Positions 59,350 to 64,000 of a stretch of 64,000 bases of DNA are shown here, piece after piece. Numbering within the stretch: the first letter of the stretch is position 1; each line of letters opens with the position of its first letter. A program made the position numbers and the translations under genes. The notes under the pieces are model-generated. The model had not been told where the DNA came from. It made no database searches and saw only the letters and a list, made by a program, of their open reading frames with translations. The DNA is from an uncultured Bacilli bacterium (GTDB lineage: Bacteria > Bacillota_I > Bacilli_A > RF39 > UBA660): positions 25,478-89,477 of the forward strand of contig CAKOPW010000004.1 in NCBI GenBank assembly GCA_934101115.1, written 5' to 3'.

Positions 59350-60882
59350 TTGAAAGAACATAAACAAGCTAATTTTTTCTTGTTTTTCCCAATGTATGTA
59401 TGTTTAGGAATATTTTATATATTAAAGACTTTGGCTACACCATTTATTTTTATTTGGTCAAGGGGCTCAGATACTTTATATAATACGATTAATAAAACTG
59501 ATAGTAAGGATCTTAGAGGCGCAAATATGGGTGATGAAGTTGCACCTGAATTAGAGCCTAATAGCACTGCAAAAAAGATTAATATCAGTCCTAAATTACT
59601 TGCAGAAAGAGAAAAATTGATAAATTCAATTGATGCTACAGAAGAAGTAAGAAGTGAAAAACCAGTAACATATAGATATGTTGCTCTAGATTCTGATGGT
59701 AAGAAAGTAACAAGTACATTTTTAGCTTTTTCTAAGGTTGAAGTTTATACATTCCTAGAAAATGAAGGTTACAAAGTATTTAAAATAGAAACAAGTCCTT
59801 GGATTGAAAGATTATATGGACCTAGTACTTTTTCTTCTAAGAAGATTAAAATTAAAGATATTGTATTTTGGTTACAACAATTATCAACATATTTAAAAGC
59901 GGGAATACCTTTAACAGATGCAATGCGTATTTTAAGTAAACAAATGGGGAAAAAACCAAATTTAAGAAGAACATTTGATTCAATTGTCTATAACTTAACA
60001 TTAGGTGAAAGCTTTTCAACTTGTTTGGAACGTCAAGGAGAAGCTTTTCCACCACTTTTAATAAACATGGTTAAATCGGCTGAGGCAACAGGAGATCTAG
60101 AGGGTACACTTGATGAAATGGCTGATTACTATAAGCAAACTGAAACTACTAGAAAAGAAATGGTAAGTGCTTTAACTTATCCAACAATGGTATTTATATT
60201 TTCTATTGCAGTAATCATTTTTATTCTTGTTTATTTAATACCTCAATTTGTAAGTATTTATAAAACAGCTGGAGTTAAATTAAATCCAATTACAACATTC
60301 TTAATTGGAGCAAGTAGTTTCCTAAAAGCTAATTTATTCTATATATTTATAACTATCATAATATTCTTTACAATTATGTATGTTATGTATAAGCATATAA
60401 AAGCTTTTAGATATTTTTTACAAACAATATTTATGAAAATACCTGTTTTAGGTAAAATTATAATTTATAAAGAGATGACTATATTTACTAAAACATTTGC
60501 AAGTCTATTAAAGAATAATGTCTTTATAACTGATTCGATTAATATTTTAGGTAAAATCACCAATAACGAGATTTATAGAGAAATAATGATTAATACAATT
60601 AATTATATTGGTCGAGGAGAAAAAATCTCTGCAGCATTTAAAAATCACTGGGCAATTCCAGAAGTTGCATATTATATGATGGCAACTGGTGAATCAACTG
60701 GTGAACTTGCTGAAATGATGGAAAAAGTTTCTGAATACTATGCTGAGCAACACAAGATGTTAATTGATTCGATGAAAAGTTTAATTGAACCAATACTTAT
60801 TATTTTCTTAGCTGTAGTAGTTGGAGGAATTATAATATCAGTAATCATTCCTATATTTAGTCTATACTCTGAAATATTATAG
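59350..60882 (+). CDS. Type IV pilus/type II secretion inner-membrane protein (GspF/PilC)
   Basis: 510 residues against about 400 in most PilC/ComGB proteins. The extra length is an N-terminal part with a hydrophobic segment (about 8-35, FFLFFPMYVCLGIFYILKT) and a charged linker to about residue 100. Then come a PilC-type N-domain (TYRYVALDSDGKKV) and two GspF domains (QQLSTYLKAGIPLTDAMRIL and KTFASLLKNNVFITDSINIL) separated by a membrane region near 275-340. It anchors the pilus assembly ATPase at the membrane. TTG 59350 is preferred over GTG 59341, as GGGAGTG covers the latter. Ten bases before the peptidase gene. Confidence 0.9.
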   Translation: MKEHKQANFFLFFPMYVCLGIFYILKTLATPFIFIWSRGSDTLYNTINKTDSKDLRGANMGDEVAPELEPNSTAKKINISPKLLAEREKLINSIDATEEVRSEKPVTYRYVALDSDGKKVTSTFLAFSKVEVYTFLENEGYKVFKIETSPWIERLYGPSTFSSKKIKIKDIVFWLQQLSTYLKAGIPLTDAMRILSKQMGKKPNLRRTFDSIVYNLTLGESFSTCLERQGEAFPPLLINMVKSAEATGDLEGTLDEMADYYKQTETTRKEMVSALTYPTMVFIFSIAVIIFILVYLIPQFVSIYKTAGVKLNPITTFLIGASSFLKANLFYIFITIIIFFTIMYVMYKHIKAFRYFLQTIFMKIPVLGKIIIYKEMTIFTKTFASLLKNNVFITDSINILGKITNNEIYREIMINTINYIGRGEKISAAFKNHWAIPEVAYYMMATGESTGELAEMMEKVSEYYAEQHKMLIDSMKSLIEPILIIFLAVVVGGIIISVIIPIFSLYSEIL

Positions 60883-60892
60883 GAGGGTAGTT

Positions 60893-61654
60893 ATGTTACC
60901 ATATATTTTTCTTTTTATACTAGGTATAATCCTTGGATCGTTTTATAACGTTGTTGCAACACGTATACCAAACGGAGAATCCATAATCAAACCTAGAAGT
61001 CACTGCACTAACTGTTATCACGAGCTAAAGTGGTATGAATTAATTCCTCTTGTATCATATATCATACAAGGAGGAAAGTGTAGAAAGTGTTATAAAAAGT
61101 TAAGTATATGGTATTTTTTATCTGAACTTTTTACTGGTTTATCTTTTGCATTTAGTTATTATCTATATGGTTTTGATTTAATGACTATAAAGTCATGTAT
61201 ACTTGTATCTATTATAATGATTACAATTATAAGTGATGTGAACTATATGGTAATTCTTGACAGCCCAATTATAATTGGAACGATATTACTTATGATTGTT
61301 GATTATTTTATTGGAGGATTTAATACAATATTAATAAACACAGTTAATGGTTTCATAATGTTCTTAATAGTTTTAATGATAAAGCTTCTAGGAGATAAAG
61401 TGTTTAAACAAGAATCTCTTGGATGGGGAGATGTTAAATTTTCGTATCTTGCGGGATATATTCTAAATATGCCAATATCTCTAATATATTTATTCTTAGG
61501 AGCATTTATTGCTTTACCAAATGCAATTTACCAATCAATAAAGAAAGGCAATTCTGTAACGCCTTTTGGACCATTCTTAGCAATTAGTTTAGTTATATTA
61601 TTTTGGTTAAACAAATATGTTGTAATTCTAATAAAATTGTGGTTAAAATTGTAA
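60893..61654 (+). CDS. pilD: Prepilin peptidase/N-methyltransferase (A24)
   Basis: 253 residues with about seven membrane helices. The N-terminal cytoplasmic loop has CTNC and CRKC zinc pairs and the LGSFYNVV motif. The catalytic aspartates are in IISDVNYMVI and GWGDVKF (GxGD type). It cleaves pseudopilin leaders such as that of the gene at 11623 and may methylate the new N-terminus. AGGAGGGT precedes the ATG. It shares an operon with gspF/pilC but has no pilB or pilin genes next to it. Confidence 0.93.
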   Translation: MLPYIFLFILGIILGSFYNVVATRIPNGESIIKPRSHCTNCYHELKWYELIPLVSYIIQGGKCRKCYKKLSIWYFLSELFTGLSFAFSYYLYGFDLMTIKSCILVSIIMITIISDVNYMVILDSPIIIGTILLMIVDYFIGGFNTILINTVNGFIMFLIVLMIKLLGDKVFKQESLGWGDVKFSYLAGYILNMPISLIYLFLGAFIALPNAIYQSIKKGNSVTPFGPFLAISLVILFWLNKYVVILIKLWLKL

Positions 61655-61655
61655 A

Positions 61656-61669
61656 ACTTTACGTAAAGT
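61656..61669. promoter_or_regulatory. 14-base palindrome after the prepilin peptidase gene
   Basis: ACTTTACGTAAAGT is perfectly symmetrical and lies between the pilD stop and the -10-like TATAAT (61716-61721) of the next gene. It might be an operator or a weak terminator stem without a T-run. Confidence 0.4.
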
Positions 61670-61747
61670 AAGTTTAAAAAATGACAAATAATGTTAATTT
61701 TTTTTATTGCAATAGTATAATCTAACCTAGAAATGGAAGTGCCGTTA

Positions 61748-62383
61748 ATGGGAAATGCAACGCTGAAAAAAATGCTAGCAATAATTATAAATTTAAGTAT
61801 AGTTATAATGGAAATAATCTCTTTTATAATTTGTTATCAAAAAGATGGTATATCTTGCTTTCAATATTATACACAAGATAGTAACTTATTTTTAATGATT
61901 ACATCAATTATATTTTTAATATATGAAATAATAAGTATAAAAACTAAAGAAGAAATACCACATTGGATTAGTATTTTAAAATATTCAGCAACTACATGTG
62001 TAACTACAACATTTTTAGTAGTTGTTACAGTTTTAGCTCCAGTTATGGGAGGATATAAAGCTATGATGTTAGATGGAACGATGCTATATCACCATCTTAT
62101 TTGTCCAATACTTGCATTTATATCATTTATCTTTCTAGAAAATCATAAAATAGGTGGAAGCAAAGATGCATTAATCGCGATGATTTTTACAGTTGTGTAT
62201 GGAATTATTGCTGTTGCTTTAAATATATTCAAAATAATGGATGGACCTTATCCATTCTTGAGAGTTTATGAACAATCATTATTAATGTCAATAATGTGGG
62301 TTATTCTTATGAATGGAAGTGCATATCTTTTAAATTTATTTATAGCTTACTTAAACAATTTATTTAATAAGAGGATTAGTTAA
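61748..62383 (+). CDS. Pr6Pr-like integral membrane protein
   Basis: 211 residues, about six membrane helices. YYTQDSNLFLMI after the first helix and LYHHLICPILAFISF in the middle match the general pattern of Pr6Pr/FAR-17a-like bacterial membrane proteins, whose function is not established. The in-frame ATG at 61733 is followed by GGAAG 8 bases before ATG 61748, so the latter is preferred. Single-gene unit with a terminator after it. Confidence 0.68.
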   Translation: MGNATLKKMLAIIINLSIVIMEIISFIICYQKDGISCFQYYTQDSNLFLMITSIIFLIYEIISIKTKEEIPHWISILKYSATTCVTTTFLVVVTVLAPVMGGYKAMMLDGTMLYHHLICPILAFISFIFLENHKIGGSKDALIAMIFTVVYGIIAVALNIFKIMDGPYPFLRVYEQSLLMSIMWVILMNGSAYLLNLFIAYLNNLFNKRIS

Positions 62384-62389
62384 TAAAGG

Positions 62390-62409
62390 TGCTTTTTAAA
62401 GCATTTTTT
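62390..62409 (+). terminator. Terminator after the Pr6Pr-like gene
   Basis: TGCTTT / AAAGCA with TT in the loop and six T residues. Confidence 0.72.
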
Positions 62410-62429
62410 ATTTTGATATAACAATTTCT

Positions 62430-62491
62430 AGCCAAAATGTAAAATAAAAACCAGCCAAAATGTAAAATGAAAACCAGCCAAAATGTAAAAT
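62430..62491. repeat. Three tandem 23-base repeats, IS21-end-like
   Basis: AGCCAAAATGTAAAAT starts at 62430, 62453 and 62476, so the unit is 23 bases; the first two units continue with AAAAACC or GAAAACC. Short multiple repeats of this type (GCCAAAATGT) resemble the terminal repeats of IS21-family elements. No transposase gene is present, so this may be a remnant end. There are no spacers, so it is not a CRISPR array. Confidence 0.6.
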
Positions 62492-62530
62492 AGTACTTAA
62501 CATTTTATAAAATTATCTGTATAAGAATAC

Positions 62531-63736
62531 ATGGGAGCTGTTTTAATAGAGGGTTGCAAATGGTGTGGAAAGTCTACTACAGCAAGACAATTTGCTAAAA
62601 GTTATATTGAATTTCAAGATCCAGATAAAAAAATGCAATATGACAAAACAAATCAAACCAAACCATCATTATTTTTAGAAGGTGAAAAGCCAAGATTATT
62701 TGATGAATGGCAAATGTATCCAGTTGTATGGGATTCAATTAGAATGGACGTTGATCATACCGGTTTAAAAGGTCAGTATATTTTGACTGGTTCAGCAAGA
62801 CCAGCTCAAGACAGCGTTATGCATAGTGGAACTGGAAGAATATCAAAATTATTAATGAGACCTATGTCATTGTATGAATCTGGAGAGTCAAATGGCTGTG
62901 TATCATTAAATGATATTATACTTGGACATGATATCGAGGGCGTTTCTAATTTAAGTTTTGATGCCTTGATAAATGCAACGATAAGAGGAGGATGGCCCGA
63001 ATCATTAAATATAACTAACGATAATAAATATAAAATATCTAAAGAGTATGTACAGAGTCTTTTAAACGAAGGAATAAAAACCGTTGATGGTATTGAAAGA
63101 AGTACCCAAAAAATGAATGCAGTTTTAAAAAGTATTTCTAGAAATATTTCAACAAATACAAGTAAACTGACTCTTCTTGAAGATGTTAAGTCTGAGTTTA
63201 CTAGTGAAGTTTCTAGGCCAACATTAGATGAATATTTAGAAACATTAGAAAAGTTATATATATTAGAGTATATCCCAGCAACGAATTTGAATTTAAGATC
63301 GAAAACCCCATTAAGAATTTCACCAAAATTGGAATTAGTAGATCCATCTCTAGCTATTGCAGTTCTCAATTTAACAAGGGAAGACTTAATAAAGGATTTA
63401 AATTTTACTGGTTTTATATTTGAAAATCTTTGTATGAGAGATTTAAGAATATACGCTGATGCAATTAATGCACGACTTTCTTATTATAGAGATAAAAATG
63501 ATTTTGAAGTTGATTGCATATTAGAAACAGCTTCAGGTGCATGGGGTGCAATTGAAATAAAATTAGGAGCAGGAGAAATTCCAAATGCTGTTGAAAACTT
63601 AACAAAGTTTAAGAAAAAAGTTGATACAGAAAAATATGGCAATCCAACATTTCTAATGGTATTAACAGGTGCAGATTATTCGTATAAAAGGGATGATGGA
63701 ATTTATGTTGTTTCTATTGGAAATTTGAAGGACTAG
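62531..63736 (+). CDS. AAA_14/DUF4143 ATPase, 5' truncated
   Basis: 401 residues. It opens at once with AVLIEGCKWCGKSTTA, the Walker A motif, then LFDEWQ (Walker B) and YILTGSARP. The C-terminal DUF4143 part has FIFENLCMRDLRIYA, then a PD-(D/E)XK-like segment (YYRDKNDFEVDCIL, AIEIKLGAGE). Normally 20-35 residues come before the Walker A strand; here there are none. No good ribosome site precedes the ATG, and IS21-like repeats lie 40 bases upstream. The gene has probably lost its start and may be silent, though the rest of the frame is intact. Confidence 0.78.
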   Translation: MGAVLIEGCKWCGKSTTARQFAKSYIEFQDPDKKMQYDKTNQTKPSLFLEGEKPRLFDEWQMYPVVWDSIRMDVDHTGLKGQYILTGSARPAQDSVMHSGTGRISKLLMRPMSLYESGESNGCVSLNDIILGHDIEGVSNLSFDALINATIRGGWPESLNITNDNKYKISKEYVQSLLNEGIKTVDGIERSTQKMNAVLKSISRNISTNTSKLTLLEDVKSEFTSEVSRPTLDEYLETLEKLYILEYIPATNLNLRSKTPLRISPKLELVDPSLAIAVLNLTREDLIKDLNFTGFIFENLCMRDLRIYADAINARLSYYRDKNDFEVDCILETASGAWGAIEIKLGAGEIPNAVENLTKFKKKVDTEKYGNPTFLMVLTGADYSYKRDDGIYVVSIGNLKD

Positions 63737-63750
63737 AAAAATATGCTTCC

Positions 63751-63775
63751 AGGAGAAATTTTATCTCCTTTTTTA
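63751..63775 (+). terminator. Terminator after the AAA_14 gene
   Basis: AGGAGA / TCTCCT with a 7-base loop and six or more T residues. Confidence 0.82.
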
Positions 63776-63839
63776 TTTTACATAAATATCTATCTATGAT
63801 ATTATATAGCACAATATTGATTGTTTAGGAGGGGTAAAA

Positions 63840-64000
63840 GTGATAGATATTGAAAAAGTAGAAAAAATAATTGGGTCTGGCAATGATTTAAATTTTGATT
63901 TTGGTGGATATTCTAAAATATACATGCATACAACAGAAAATATAAAGGATTTTTTAACATGTTTTGATATGAATGGAAGCAAGGTTTTAACTGTTGCTGG
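63840..64000 (+). CDS. Start of an unrecognised protein, DUF3419-like (3' truncated)
   Basis: Only 53 residues are in the window. It starts with GTG after AGGAGGGG. The segment YSKIYMHTTENIKDFLT, then FDMNGSKVLTVAG resembles the SAM-binding start of DUF3419-type or related methyltransferase-fold proteins (a TTENI helix followed by a KVLTV strand). This is a weak guess. The frame runs open to the right edge. Confidence 0.5.
   Translation, partial: MIDIEKVEKIIGSGNDLNFDFGGYSKIYMHTTENIKDFLTCFDMNGSKVLTVA

Noticed and set aside
2001..61748. Mycoplasma-type genetic code (TGA read as Trp)
   Set aside because: TGA ends several genes at conserved positions (for example the hybrid kinase at 18028 and secY at 51802), and conserved tryptophans are encoded by TGG.
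62430..62491. CRISPR-like short repeats
   Set aside because: Units are contiguous with no unique spacers, only three copies, and no cas genes are present.

Overview
The window is AT-rich (genes about 27-35% GC), uses TGA as a stop codon, and is densely packed with strong Shine-Dalgarno sites (AGGAGG/AGGTG), TTGACA/TATAAT-type promoters and short hairpin plus U-tract terminators. Gene content is that of a low-GC monoderm Firmicute: CdaA/CdaR, a SipW-type signal peptidase, DUF3048 (YerB), a YmfF/YmfH-like M16 pair, ComEA/ComEC, zinc-type S14 and a zinc-lid adenylate kinase. Ribosomal protein L30 is absent from its usual place. The best guess is an uncultivated gut Bacilli lineage close to the Mollicutes (RF39/RFN20 type). 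That placement is inference; no 16S rRNA is present. I found no tRNA, rRNA, CRISPR array or intact transposon.

Layout. 1-1.9 kb: 3' end of argS, a patatin phospholipase and a YebC-family protein. 2.0-4.0 kb: a response regulator/histidine kinase pair, followed by three direct repeats at 11-bp spacing. 4.2-8.0 kb: a cell-surface cluster with a SipW-dependent (TasA/camelysin-like) secreted protein, its SipW-type signal peptidase and three membrane-anchored proteins. 8.0-18.0 kb: DUF3048 protein, c-di-AMP synthase cdaA with cdaR, a pseudopilin, gpmI, a phosphohexomutase, a PlsC-like acyltransferase and a hybrid histidine kinase. 18.1-25.2 kb: a 2252-residue repeat-rich surface protein and a small membrane partner. 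25.3-26.5 kb: a putative metal exporter and Fur-family regulator under a promoter with an operator-like inverted repeat. 26.5-32.6 kb: deoD, the M16 pair, comEA and comEC. 32.6-36.1 kb: an accessory island with a DUF1016 nuclease, an HEFAH metallopeptidase-like protein and two tandem methyltransferase-fold paralogues. 36.2-41.6 kb: rpsO, pnp, a sortase-substrate-like protein, a glucosaminidase and a GtrB-like glycosyltransferase. 41.6-55.7 kb: the continuous S10-spc-alpha ribosomal protein block with secY, adk, map, infA and rpoA. 55.7-58.7 kb: two tandem paralogous secreted proteins whose last 47 codons differ sharply in sequence and base composition. 58.8-64 kb: small membrane proteins, GspF/PilC, prepilin peptidase, a Pr6Pr-like membrane protein, short tandem repeats abutting a 5'-truncated AAA_14/DUF4143 ATPase, and the start of one more gene.

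Genes that work together: pseudopilin (11.6 kb), GspF/PilC and prepilin peptidase (59-61 kb), with comEA/comEC (30 kb), suggest a type IV pilus/DNA-uptake route split over several loci. No PilB/GspE ATPase is seen here. SipW-type peptidase and its substrate form a local secretion pair.

The most unusual feature is the 55.7-58.7 kb pair. The proteins are near-identical over most of their length, but carry hypervariable 47-codon C-termini (53% and 40% GC by hand count, against under 30% upstream). Each gene is preceded by a promoter-like element whose spacer holds a G tract of different length. This fits a variable, possibly phase-variable surface antigen or receptor system, perhaps diversified by a retroelement outside the window. 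No reverse transcriptase or template repeat was seen inside it.
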